Notes under the pieces: model-generated
Told to the model about the DNA's origin: nothing
Seen by the model: the letters and a program-made list of their open reading frames with translations, nothing else
Database searches by the model: none
Made by a program: the position numbers and the translations under genes
In this document: one piece after another, positions 8,264-15,747 of the stretch
Numbering within the stretch: the stretch's first letter is position 1
How the letters are laid out: each line of letters begins with the position of its first letter
From: an uncultured Acetatifactor sp.
GTDB lineage: Bacteria; Bacillota; Clostridia; Lachnospirales; Lachnospiraceae
DNA length: 29,048 nucleotides
Direction of reading: 5' to 3'
Assembly: GCA_910584435.1 (NCBI GenBank)
Contig: CAJUAP010000051.1
Span: 1-29,048 of the forward strand

Positions 8264-8327
8264 CTGCCCCTCTGCCCTTCTGCCCTTCTGCCCTTCTGCC
8301 CTTCTGCCCTTCTGCCCTTCTGCCCTT
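8264..8327. repeat. Octanucleotide tandem repeat, eight copies
   Basis: Eight consecutive copies of CTGCCCTT (the first with one mismatch) lie between the promoter and the start codon of the BlaI-type repressor gene. On the transcript the repeat reads AAGGGCAG, so each unit offers a weak Shine-Dalgarno-like AAGGG. The unit length is not a multiple of three. Confidence 0.95.
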
Positions 8328-8390
8328 CTAATCCCCCATATCCAATACCAGATCCGTTTAAATACTGTAATCCCCTGTTTCTTAACCATT

Positions 8391-8440
8391 CTACTATCAG
8401 TAGACCATTATAGTCTACCACCAGTAAACCAACTTGTCAA
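8391..8440 (-). promoter_or_regulatory. Promoter and dyad operators of the BlaI/M56 operon
   Basis: On the minus strand TTGACA (8440-8435) is followed after 17 bases by TAGACT (8417-8412), with TATAAT at 8412-8407 overlapping it. The -10 region lies inside the dyad GTAGAC-N7-GTCTAC (8400-8418), and a second dyad CTACT-ATC-AGTAG lies at 8391-8403. Such dyads over the start site are typical of BlaI/MecI operators, so repression by the gene product is likely. Confidence 0.7.
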
Positions 8441-8484
8441 CTATTCTACTACAATTTCTTTCAGAACACTTCCTTTTCACATGC

Positions 8485-8538
8485 AAAAAATACCGGACAC
8501 AGTGCCGCCTGATGCTGCCAGGCCGCCATATCCGGCAT
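8485..8538 (-). terminator. Terminator downstream of the J-domain gene
   Basis: Arms at 8531-8538 and 8490-8497 form an 8-bp stem (one G-U), with a smaller GCCTG/CAGGC stem inside, and are followed on the minus strand by TTTTTTG. It lies about 217 bases after the J-domain gene and just before the BlaI promoter. Nothing else is recognisable in 8541-8754. Confidence 0.6.
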
Positions 8539-8754
8539 TTGACTCTCTATCATCCATATTCTCATTCATCCTGCCAACAGCAGGAATCCACAGATAATCT
8601 TCCCCCTATTCTTCCTCCTGACCTTTGTCCGGATACTGCATGTACTTTGGAAACTATACCATGACAGCCGACTATCAAATGCTATCCCGGCTGATGCCGT
8701 TACCGCTGCATCCATTAACAAACAATTCCCACAACCAATCTTGGCAATATCCGC

Positions 8755-10035
8755 TCAGGCTCCCAGACTCCTCTTCATGTTCTCATACTCTGCCTGAATC
8801 ACCTTGAAAGTCTCTTCATCTCCGGCTTCATTATCAGGATGATACGTCCTACAAAGTGCCTTATAACGTTTTTCCAGCTTACCTGCAGAATTGCAGCCGG
8901 CAAAGAAACCGCCTGCCCCCTTGCTCTCTTCCTGCCTCTCTTGTACCTTCTCGCTGCGCTTCCTGATGGATTTCTTCAATTCATCAGCTTCTTGAATCCG
9001 GCGAACATACTTTTCGAAAACCTCCAAAGGCACTTCTCCGTGATATTCACTGAGTTTCTCGGATATCTCCTGTAAAGTCCCCGCATATTCGCCGAACTCG
9101 GAACGCAGCATATAATCGTCGCTTCCATCTATGATCGGCGTAAGCTCCTGCACAAATTCATCAAAGCTCTCAATATGCTGCTGTAAAATCTCCGCAGCCT
9201 CCACACATTTCTGCCGCCTCTTATCATCAATTCCGGACGCTTCTTCGTAATCCACCTGTACTTCCTGCCACTGCTCCCTGACATTCTGCACGTATTTATC
9301 ATAATGAGAAGTGGACATGGACATCTCCATCCCCCACTGATTCCATTCCCGCCCAAGAGATATCAAAACGGAGCACAATCCAAACGCCATAGCAGCATAT
9401 AATACCACACCATACACAATTTCAAAAGCCGGGAACAGCTTCAGATAATCCACCAGGCCAATTCCGAACGTCCCCATGACCTCAGCGTGAATCAGATAAA
9501 CGCCGCCTGCTGTAAGCGCCAGACTGCAGACCACCAGAAGCTTCAGCGCATGTGTCACGAAAAATATCAGTGCTCTGTTCACAATCCGCACCATTGTAAA
9601 AAGTATACAGGCCAAACCATATAGAATCCGGTTTCCACCCTCGCTGATTTCCCCATATTCTGTTTTGCACTTGTGGTAAAGGGATGCATAACCTGAATAT
9701 GTTACAGAGTATATGCCCTCCAAAAGTCCTATCACAACCCCTGCCACTGCCATAATGACAGTGGAAGCCAGGGACAGCAGGAAGAAAATAATTGCCGAAA
9801 AAATGCCCCCCAATATGATACACACTATCAATATCACAATAAACTCCATTGCCTGCCCGAAATTTCTCACAATTTCAAACACAAGCGCAATGGCAAACAC
9901 CGCCAATATGGTTCCTATAATTGCAATTGCCTTTTTCATTGCCTTTGCAGCCATTTGTGCTGCGGTCGCCAATAATAACAGCGGCAGCGCAAGCAATGCC
10001 AGCAAATTGATTTTAATTACTTTTATCAGTTTCAT
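8755..10035 (-). CDS. Polytopic membrane protein with C-terminal J-domain
   Basis: The 426-residue protein begins with four to six hydrophobic segments in residues 1-220. A charged, helical, probably coiled-coil region (about 230-375) follows. The last 50 residues match the core of a DnaJ domain, including YHPDNEAGDEETFKVIQAEYENM with the diagnostic HPD at 399-401. J-domains stimulate the ATPase of Hsp70 (DnaK), so the protein would recruit DnaK to the inner face of the membrane. What it serves is unknown. It follows the lipoprotein gene by 80 bases and is probably cotranscribed with it. A terminator lies downstream. Confidence 0.75.
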   Translation of the reverse strand: MKLIKVIKINLLALLALPLLLLATAAQMAAKAMKKAIAIIGTILAVFAIALVFEIVRNFGQAMEFIVILIVCIILGGIFSAIIFFLLSLASTVIMAVAGVVIGLLEGIYSVTYSGYASLYHKCKTEYGEISEGGNRILYGLACILFTMVRIVNRALIFFVTHALKLLVVCSLALTAGGVYLIHAEVMGTFGIGLVDYLKLFPAFEIVYGVVLYAAMAFGLCSVLISLGREWNQWGMEMSMSTSHYDKYVQNVREQWQEVQVDYEEASGIDDKRRQKCVEAAEILQQHIESFDEFVQELTPIIDGSDDYMLRSEFGEYAGTLQEISEKLSEYHGEVPLEVFEKYVRRIQEADELKKSIRKRSEKVQERQEESKGAGGFFAGCNSAGKLEKRYKALCRTYHPDNEAGDEETFKVIQAEYENMKRSLGA

Positions 10036-10115
10036 CCTGTCTCCCCGTATCTCAAATCACACACCAATCACAAAGTTATGTTATGGCGTCTCAGCCGCTT
10101 TCCTGCCTGCTGCCT

Positions 10116-11027
10116 CTATTCAAACACAGAAAATTCATAGGTTATCTTCATTACATATGCACCGCTTGCACTGGCTGCAACTGTAATCTTATCCCCTGAA
10201 GCTTTGTCCAGATATGCCGCCCGTATCTGTTCTATTCCTGCACCTAACAAAATGGAACCGTCTAAAGCATCCGGTGTTCCAAGGCATCCCCTTTCCTTAT
10301 GTACAATCTCCTCAAGAGGCATTCCCACCATAGCGCCCCCCACCAGTATAGCATTGGTACTGCTGAATGTAACCGACTGCACCGCACATTCCCTCCAGGG
10401 CAGCTCATGATCCGTTTCATTCAGCACAATCAGCCCTATCCCCTCTTCCAGATTGGCAATACCTGCCTGGGCGTATGCCCCCACCGGCTGTTCATATTGA
10501 AAGTCCACATAATCCGCAATATCCTCAATCGCAATCATTTCGCCTTTCCACTGTACTCTCCGGGAAAATATCCCCTCGCTCAAAATCTCCGGAGAAGCTT
10601 CCATCCACAGAACATTCTCTGCCAGCTCCTGCGGATTGGCAATATACACATCCAGACGATTTGCTTTATCGGCTCCCACCTCCAGCACAGTCTGCCTGGT
10701 CTCCGCCTTCATATGAATAAAGGATGGTGATTCCGTACACCACCTGACCTGATAGAATCCCGGATTCAGCATTGCCTCCTGCCGGAACCCGTTTTCCTCA
10801 TTCAAATGCACCGTATATGTCCGCTCTTTCACCTCATTGCTGAGAAAAATTTCAATGTCCAGCATCTCACCTATGCCATCGCCAAATGCCTCGAATTCTG
10901 ACGGAACCTGCTCCAGCGCAATCACACAGGCTATATTTCCCTCATCTAATTTTCCTCTGGATGTACATCCGGTCATCAAAATACTGCATAATACAAGAAA
11001 ACATCCCCGCCTCAAACACTTTTTCAT
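10116..11027 (-). CDS. Predicted lipoprotein of unknown function
   Basis: The 303-residue product starts MKKCLRRG, has a short hydrophobic segment and a clear lipobox LMTGC with the lipidated cysteine at residue 21, so it is expected on the outer face of the cytoplasmic membrane. The mature part shows no domain I recognise. It has several predicted beta segments and a Gly/Ala-rich stretch near residues 225-275. The gene lies between rfbD (100 bases upstream) and the membrane J-domain gene (80 bases downstream), all on the same strand. A link between lipoprotein and J-domain protein is inferred only from adjacency. Confidence 0.75.
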   Translation of the reverse strand: MKKCLRRGCFLVLCSILMTGCTSRGKLDEGNIACVIALEQVPSEFEAFGDGIGEMLDIEIFLSNEVKERTYTVHLNEENGFRQEAMLNPGFYQVRWCTESPSFIHMKAETRQTVLEVGADKANRLDVYIANPQELAENVLWMEASPEILSEGIFSRRVQWKGEMIAIEDIADYVDFQYEQPVGAYAQAGIANLEEGIGLIVLNETDHELPWRECAVQSVTFSSTNAILVGGAMVGMPLEEIVHKERGCLGTPDALDGSILLGAGIEQIRAAYLDKASGDKITVAASASGAYVMKITYEFSVFE

Positions 11028-11127
11028 GTCTTTGTCCTCAATTAGATCAACTTTTTCATCACTGCGAACGGCTGATTCCTGCCCTGCCTAGCATGAACAG
11101 ACAAAACAGCCGCCCAATGAACCTCCC

Positions 11128-11985
11128 TTAGATAAACTTCTGCTCCTTCAAAACTTCCACATACCTGTGAAGCGCATCCTGCCATGGCGGAAGCTTTGTA
11201 AAACCACAATCCGTTAATTTCCCGTTGTCCATCCGGCTGTTGGCAGGCCGCTTTGCCTTAGCCGCATACTCTTCGCTGCTCACCGGCACCACTTCCACAT
11301 GAACACCTGCCTCTTTGAAAATAGCGCAGGCAAACTCATACCAGGAGCAAATACCCTCATTTGTGGCATGATAAATCCCATACTTATCCGTCACCACCAT
11401 ATCCGCAAGGAGCCTGGCCAAATCATAGGTATACGTAGGAGAGCCGAATTGATCATTTACTACCCGGATGGTTTTATTGTTTTTAGACAAATTCAGCATG
11501 GTTTTGACAAAGTTCCTGCCGTTGATGCCGAATACCCATGCAATCCGCACAATAAAATACTTATCCAGGGTATTTCTGACCACAAGCTCTCCCTCGTATT
11601 TTGTCCGCCCATAGACACTCTGGGGATCGCAGGCATCCTCCGGCTTCCAGAAATGTTCTCCCTGGCCGCCGAACACATAATCCGTACTGATATACAGCAT
11701 TTTAATGTCCAGCTCCTTACAGACATTCGCTATATTCCCGGTGCCGTCCGCATTCACCCTGCGGCAGACAGCCTCATTCTCTTCCGCGGCATCCACTGCG
11801 GTATATGCTGCACAGTGAATAACTGCATCCGGGGCTTCTTTTCTTATGACACTGCCCACACTTTCCGCATCCGTAATATCCATTTCCCCAATGTCCACAC
11901 CCACCGCCTCGATACCGCGTCCGGCCAGCTCATTTACCACATCATATCCTAACTGCCCCTTTACACCCGTTACAAGAACCTTCAT
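11128..11985 (-). CDS. rfbD: dTDP-4-dehydrorhamnose reductase
   Basis: This extended short-chain dehydrogenase reduces dTDP-4-dehydro-L-rhamnose with NAD(P)H to dTDP-L-rhamnose, the last step of activated rhamnose synthesis in the cytoplasm. The 285-residue length is normal. The nucleotide-binding motif GVKGQLG is at residues 7-13, the STDYVFGG segment near 100, and the catalytic YGRTK (Tyr125, Lys129) is in place. An AGGT element lies before the ATG. No rfbA, rfbB or rfbC is in the window, so the pathway must be completed elsewhere. It has its own promoter and is separated from the biosynthetic operon by a terminator, so a direct role in that pathway is not established. Confidence 0.93.
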   Translation of the reverse strand: MKVLVTGVKGQLGYDVVNELAGRGIEAVGVDIGEMDITDAESVGSVIRKEAPDAVIHCAAYTAVDAAEENEAVCRRVNADGTGNIANVCKELDIKMLYISTDYVFGGQGEHFWKPEDACDPQSVYGRTKYEGELVVRNTLDKYFIVRIAWVFGINGRNFVKTMLNLSKNNKTIRVVNDQFGSPTYTYDLARLLADMVVTDKYGIYHATNEGICSWYEFACAIFKEAGVHVEVVPVSSEEYAAKAKRPANSRMDNGKLTDCGFTKLPPWQDALHRYVEVLKEQKFI

Positions 11986-12053
11986 ACTTACCTGCCCTAT
12001 CCTTTCTTTCTACCCTGAATCACAGTCCAGGGAACCGTTACCGTCCTTGCATC

Positions 12054-12082
12054 ATTCTAACATAAGTACATGCGAAAAACAA
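12054..12082 (-). promoter_or_regulatory. Candidate promoter for rfbD
   Basis: On the minus strand TTGTTT (12082-12077), a 17-base spacer ending in TGT (an extended -10 feature), and TAGAAT (12059-12054). It lies about 70 bases upstream of rfbD, on the rfbD side of the terminator at 12176-12203. Confidence 0.55.
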
Positions 12083-12135
12083 TTACATTCTAAAAACCGT
12101 AGTTTCGCACATTTTGAATCAATCTCTTTACGCAA

Positions 12136-12168
12136 CAATAGAATCCACGCTTCGCGAGTCTTCTATTG
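12136..12168. repeat. Palindromic intergenic element
   Basis: An 8-bp perfect stem (CAATAGAA/TTCTATTG) encloses an inner CGC-GAA-GCG hairpin. No T-run follows on either strand, so it is not an obvious terminator. The flank at 12116-12134 matches 17 of 19 bases of the segment at 4707-4725 in the rpsL-rpsG repeat array. This hints at a dispersed intergenic repeat family. Confidence 0.5.
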
Positions 12169-12175
12169 TCATGAA

Positions 12176-12203
12176 TAAAAGCCAGTGCTTTCCCAGCCTG
12201 GCC
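12176..12203 (-). terminator. Terminator of the biosynthetic operon
   Basis: GCCAG and CTGGC arms (12202-12198 with 12185-12181), with an inner GCT/AGC pairing and one bulged base, are followed on the minus strand by TTTTATT. The hairpin begins 16 bases after the stop codon of the 38-codon ORF. Confidence 0.6.
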
Positions 12204-12217
12204 TTACATGTCTTCCG

Positions 12218-12334
12218 TTATGATAGTTCTGCCTGTAACCTTACAGGGAAGTCAGGAATGCCTTTTCCGCCATATAAAACACGGCCGCTGGCATAATCTT
12301 CATAATTCGTTCCGGGGCTGTATCTATATTCCAT
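12218..12334 (-). CDS. 38-codon ORF resembling the N-terminus of a putative RNA methyltransferase (truncated?)
   Basis: The ATG has an excellent GGGGAGG ribosome binding site 8 bases upstream, and a terminator starts 16 bases after the stop. The peptide starts MEYRYSPGTNYEDYASGRVL and continues with GIPDFPVRLQAE. From memory this YEDxASGRVxY...FPVRLxxE pattern resembles the first 40 residues of a family of putative RNA methyltransferases of Firmicutes. The SAM-binding part is absent: after the stop no conserved DPCCGSG-type motif appears in any frame I checked. It is either a decayed insertion remnant or a small gene with a retained start. It is the last ORF before the terminator. Confidence 0.45.
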   Translation of the reverse strand: MEYRYSPGTNYEDYASGRVLYGGKGIPDFPVRLQAELS

Positions 12335-12401
12335 TTCTCATCCTCCCCTGACCCGGACAAACCGGAATCCAAATTCTGCCGGTTTGCGCAGGATTTCATA
12401 G

Positions 12402-13511
12402 TTAAGTGCCTAAGAGCCTTTCCTCCGCCTGGGCAATTTCCTCAAAACGGATATCTTCCTTTTTCAATGTCTTTCCCCCAACACTGCACTGATACAGCAC
12501 CTTCTCCTTGGCCTGTTTCCACAATGCAATATCCTGGATAAGCACATCACTTTCCTGCCACTGGTTCCGCAGGTATCCCTCCATGGCTTCCCGTCTGTTC
12601 AGGATACTTGTCAGTCCATTCAGGAATTCTTCTCCTATGGTATGACTGCCATATGCCTGTACACTGGGGTGGAACACCTTTCTGTCCAATATGAACTTCC
12701 CCTGTTCCAGCATATCCTTTATCCTGACCAGCGCGGCCCTGCCTCCCAGAATAGAAAACGAATCATTCTCCGGCACACGGGATGCATAGTTATTCCGGAA
12801 ATTAACTTTGGACTGTTGCAGGATGCGCTGACCCAATTCACCATCGTGGTCCATATACTCCTCATGAAATTCCACGAAGAACAATCCCAGGTACAGTTCA
12901 AATGCCCTGTAAAACTTTTCTTTGGGGTACATGCCAATATCCCGCCGTCCTTCGGCATGGATATAATATTTCCTGTTGATTTCACTTGGCTGCTCAATAT
13001 AATAATAATTTTCCTCATCTTCACCAATGATAAGGAATACATGCCCCATTTCAGGAAAGTTTTTATAGTCGAAACTATTGCCTGCATCCGGCGCTTCATT
13101 ATAATTCTTAGAAAATTCCAGATGTCCGTCAGTCGTCCTGACAATTGCATACCCATAAGCATCCAGTGAATGTTCTAACGCTCCGATTGCCTCTTCCCTG
13201 TTACACACAACCACCTGTTTCCTGATATCCCATGGCTTTCTCCCCAATCCTGCCTCATTGCATTTTAAGGCGCTCCGGGTAAGATACCCATCCCTGTCAA
13301 ACCTCACATGATAGGACAAATCCTCAATCGCCATGGCATAATAATCGATTTTGCCCGGATAAGTATTCTTCATGATAATAGCCGCCAGCTGCTCCAGGCA
13401 ATTGCCTGCAATGGCAACGTTCTCATCTTTTTTCATATTACGGTCATAGAAATAATCCCTTTCCAGGAAATTACCTTTCATCCTGCCATCCGCATTCCCA
13501 TCCTGCCGCAT
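12402..13511 (-). CDS. BtrH/C39-like papain-fold protein (putative acyltransferase) B
   Basis: The 369-residue protein has no close match I can name. Its N-terminal half follows the layout of the butirosin BtrH N-terminal family: a Cys-led helix (GNCLEQLAAIIM, Cys38), then a His after a beta strand (EMGHVFLIIG, His157) and a tyrosine-rich strand ending YYYIEQP. The expected Asp is replaced by Glu173 or Gln174. BtrH moves an acyl group from a carrier protein to an amine; that activity is inferred here from family and neighbours only. The C-terminal half is helical. The ATG lies one base past the stop of the glycosyltransferase gene, with GGGGGA inside that gene as ribosome binding site. Confidence 0.55.
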   Translation of the reverse strand: MRQDGNADGRMKGNFLERDYFYDRNMKKDENVAIAGNCLEQLAAIIMKNTYPGKIDYYAMAIEDLSYHVRFDRDGYLTRSALKCNEAGLGRKPWDIRKQVVVCNREEAIGALEHSLDAYGYAIVRTTDGHLEFSKNYNEAPDAGNSFDYKNFPEMGHVFLIIGEDEENYYYIEQPSEINRKYYIHAEGRRDIGMYPKEKFYRAFELYLGLFFVEFHEEYMDHDGELGQRILQQSKVNFRNNYASRVPENDSFSILGGRAALVRIKDMLEQGKFILDRKVFHPSVQAYGSHTIGEEFLNGLTSILNRREAMEGYLRNQWQESDVLIQDIALWKQAKEKVLYQCSVGGKTLKKEDIRFEEIAQAEERLLGT

Positions 13512-13512
13512 C

Positions 13513-14235
13513 TCAAATCCCCCATTTTATCCTGTCATATACTTTAATCATCCGATGCCCAAAGTTTCCGAAAATCTTTACCGCAGCCTTCTTCACTTTA
13601 TATTCAAAGGGAACCCAGGACCCTCTGAAATAGTGGATAGAATAGGTATTCCCGGTGATATTGATTTCTTTGCTTTCATATTTTTTAGGGCAGAAATATT
13701 CTGTGGGATATATCACACAGTCATCCAGATACTGAACCTCGCATCCATCCTTCATTCCAAGTGACTGCAGCACTTTTGTGTTCTTCTTCGGGCAGGAAGT
13801 CTGATCAAACTGCCCGTTTTCCAGCACAAAGCCGCCGTTTTTATATTCCTGCAGGAGCAGACCCACCACCCTGTTATGCTGCTCCGCACCAAATCCAAGC
13901 CCTGTGGACACTCTGGCATCCGTCTCTTTTGCGAAGAAAGCCTTCTGCGGCAGCAGATCATCCAAAGGTTTCAACAGCTCCACATCCGTGTCCAGATAAA
14001 TTCCCCCGTATTCATAGACAGCCATCAGCCTCACCACATCTGTCACAAATGCCCATTTTTTTCTCTCATATGCTTCCTGCAGAAAGAGGTTTGCGCCAAA
14101 ATCCGTATTCTCCTCATTCCAGCATATCAATTCATAATCCGGACAATACTTTTTCCAGCTTGCAATGCACTGCCTGACCAGGGGCGGCATTTTCTTTCCC
14201 CCATACCAGCAATAATGAATTTTCTTTGGAATCAT
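13513..14235 (-). CDS. GT32-type glycosyltransferase with DXD motif
   Basis: The product starts IPKKIHYCWYGG, the typical opening of GT32/OCH1-like sugar transferases. It has SWKKYCPDYEL and then VTDVVRLMAVYEYGGIYLDTDVE, in which the DTD at 82-84 is the metal and sugar-nucleotide-binding motif. Enzymes of this family transfer a hexose or HexNAc from a nucleotide sugar in capsule, glycolipid or natural-product glycosylation. The ATG at 14235 is preferred to the GTG at 14244 because AAGGTG lies 7 bases before it, giving 240 residues. It is packed between two BtrH-like genes (37 bases and 1 base away), so it likely acts in the same pathway. The donor and acceptor are unknown. Confidence 0.85.
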   Translation of the reverse strand: MIPKKIHYCWYGGKKMPPLVRQCIASWKKYCPDYELICWNEENTDFGANLFLQEAYERKKWAFVTDVVRLMAVYEYGGIYLDTDVELLKPLDDLLPQKAFFAKETDARVSTGLGFGAEQHNRVVGLLLQEYKNGGFVLENGQFDQTSCPKKNTKVLQSLGMKDGCEVQYLDDCVIYPTEYFCPKKYESKEINITGNTYSIHYFRGSWVPFEYKVKKAAVKIFGNFGHRMIKVYDRIKWGI

Positions 14236-14272
14236 TTTATACACCTTACCTTCAGGTTTTTCCTGTTCTCTT

Positions 14273-15202
14273 CTATGCCCACGCTGCTTTTACCTTATCC
14301 CTCCATCTTTCCTCCATATCATAGAGGGAATCGAGATATGAATACAAGGTATTCAGCTTTTCATCAAACAGCTTCTCTGTCAGCAGCAGGTGAATCAGTT
14401 TTAACCTGTAATTCTCCCATCCGTCCACAATTTCATTCAAATCGCTTTCCAGCCCTCCCAGCCTGTTATCGCCATACTTTTGTCTGCAATATTCCATATA
14501 GTGAATAAATCCCCAATGCTTTCCTGCAATATGCCTTACCTGCAGAAACAATGGTGAAATCCCCATATCTTCCGGCGCATACCCTGCTATTCCATGCCGG
14601 ATGGCAGCAATGTTTTTCAATTTGCCAATCAGCAAATCATATTCCTGCATATAGGTTTCCTGCGTAATCTTATGCACAATATCCCGGGACACCGTATGAT
14701 AATCAATGCCGTCCTTTCTGTCCTTTCTAAAGGCATATCCCTGTACATAACAGTCCGCCAACGCTTTCGTTTCTATTCTTTTCTCTTGATTTACCGTCAC
14801 ATTAGGGTCCGTACAATACAGATATTTTTCATCATACCCACACAGCAGACATACATGGGAATAATGGTATTTCCCATACTGCCTCAGATAAGGAATGCCA
14901 TATGTGTCCACCTCCGCCAGCACCGGAACCCCTTCCTCCAGATATCCTTTTACTTTCTCAAATGAAAACACAGGCATACTATGGCACTGATACCCGAATA
15001 CATTTGTCATAATTTCCGGTATTGGTATTTCTATCATAGCTATTTCATTCTGCCTCCGGGGATCAATATGTATCTCCAATGTCTCTCCAAGCAGAAATGC
15101 ACTGTCATCCCCATAGTAATCCATAATGGTGGCATATGCGTTCTCAATACAACTGGCTCCTGCCCATTTCACCCCTTCTGCTATTTCTTCTATCATCTTC
15201 AT
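14273..15202 (-). CDS. BtrH-like papain-fold protein (putative carrier-protein-dependent acyltransferase) A
   Basis: This 309-residue protein is the clearest BtrH-like member in the window. A catalytic-type Cys18 starts a helix (GASCIENAYATIMDYYG) followed by LLGE. His116 lies in HYSHVCLLCGYDEKYLYC and is followed by TDP with Asp132, giving a Cys-His-Asp triad in the order known for BtrH_N and C39-like folds. The helical C-terminus (about 165-309) resembles the second domain of such proteins. In butirosin synthesis BtrH transfers the acyl side chain from carrier protein BtrI to the aminoglycoside; a comparable transfer is inferred here. AGAGGA lies 6 bases before the ATG. The nearest upstream gene is the free carrier protein, across a 56-bp repeat array. 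Confidence 0.65.
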   Translation of the reverse strand: MKMIEEIAEGVKWAGASCIENAYATIMDYYGDDSAFLLGETLEIHIDPRRQNEIAMIEIPIPEIMTNVFGYQCHSMPVFSFEKVKGYLEEGVPVLAEVDTYGIPYLRQYGKYHYSHVCLLCGYDEKYLYCTDPNVTVNQEKRIETKALADCYVQGYAFRKDRKDGIDYHTVSRDIVHKITQETYMQEYDLLIGKLKNIAAIRHGIAGYAPEDMGISPLFLQVRHIAGKHWGFIHYMEYCRQKYGDNRLGGLESDLNEIVDGWENYRLKLIHLLLTEKLFDEKLNTLYSYLDSLYDMEERWRDKVKAAWA

Positions 15203-15232
15203 GATTTATCCTCTTGACTGCTCACTGCCACT

Positions 15233-15400
15233 CATCTCTTTCTCTGGATTCCCTTGTCTTCTTCCCACTCCTGAAACGCATTGCCGGCCATCTCTTTCTC
15301 TTGGTTCTCTTGCCTCTTTCCCATTCCTATGACGCATTACTTGCCTTCTCTTTTCCTTGATTCCCTTGTCTTCTTCCCATTCCTAAGTCACGTTACTGTT
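15233..15400. repeat. Three tandem 56-bp repeats
   Basis: Units at 15233-15288, 15289-15344 and 15345-15400 align throughout, roughly two bases in three or better, and a partial fourth begins at 15401. They are pyrimidine-rich on the plus strand (TCTCTTTC, TTCTTCCCA, CATTCC cores). They fill the 246-base gap between the carrier-protein gene and the BtrH-like gene A. I see no open frame with a ribosome binding site. Confidence 0.88.
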
Positions 15401-15448
15401 CGTCCCTTTCCTCGGATTGTGCTGCCCTTTCTTCCATCCTGCATCTGC

Positions 15449-15715
15449 TCAACCCTTACGGGACAACATATCGGCTAAGGTCTCCACAATCAGGTCAATG
15501 GTTTCCCACTTTTTCACCACCAGTAAATCCTCAGGCACCTCTACATGAAACGATTTCTCCAGACATACAATCATTTGGATAAACGCAAAGGAATCCATGC
15601 CGTATACTTCCAGCGGCTGATCCCCCCTGATTTCTTCCTTCCCTTTTGCCTCCGGCAGGAAATTTCCCTCCGTAATCAATGATAATACTTCCTGCCTTAT
15701 TTCTTCCTTTGTCAT
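15449..15715 (-). CDS. Free-standing acyl/peptidyl carrier protein
   Basis: This is an 88-residue four-helix carrier protein. The phosphopantetheine attachment motif is YGMDSFAFIQMIVCLEK, with Ser42 after Asp41, followed by FHVEVPEDLL as in helix III of the family. It would be loaded on its 4'-phosphopantetheine arm by an adenylating enzyme, and the gene directly upstream encodes one. The ATG at 15715 is preferred because GGGAG lies 5 bases before it; the ATG at 15727 has no ribosome binding site. The gap to the ligase is 32 bases. It is unlike a fatty-acid AcpP, which normally has a DSL motif and sits in fab clusters. The phosphopantetheinyl transferase must be encoded elsewhere. Confidence 0.88.
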   Translation of the reverse strand: MTKEEIRQEVLSLITEGNFLPEAKGKEEIRGDQPLEVYGMDSFAFIQMIVCLEKSFHVEVPEDLLVVKKWETIDLIVETLADMLSRKG

Positions 15716-15747
15716 AATAACTCCCATCTGCCTGTTACCGTCAAGCG

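Noticed and set aside
8264..8327. CRISPR-like array
   Set aside because: There are no spacers; the unit is only 8 bases in perfect tandem. The 30-bp and 56-bp arrays also lack spacers.
8236..8421. Minus-strand ORF with repeated EGQKGRRA blocks
   Set aside because: It is a translation of the octamer array. Its start codon lies upstream of the -10 box of the only visible promoter, so it would not be on that transcript.
12358..12386. CAAACCGG/CCGGTTTG hairpin after the BtrH-like gene B as terminator
   Set aside because: No T-run follows on the minus strand, and a better terminator lies at 12176-12203.
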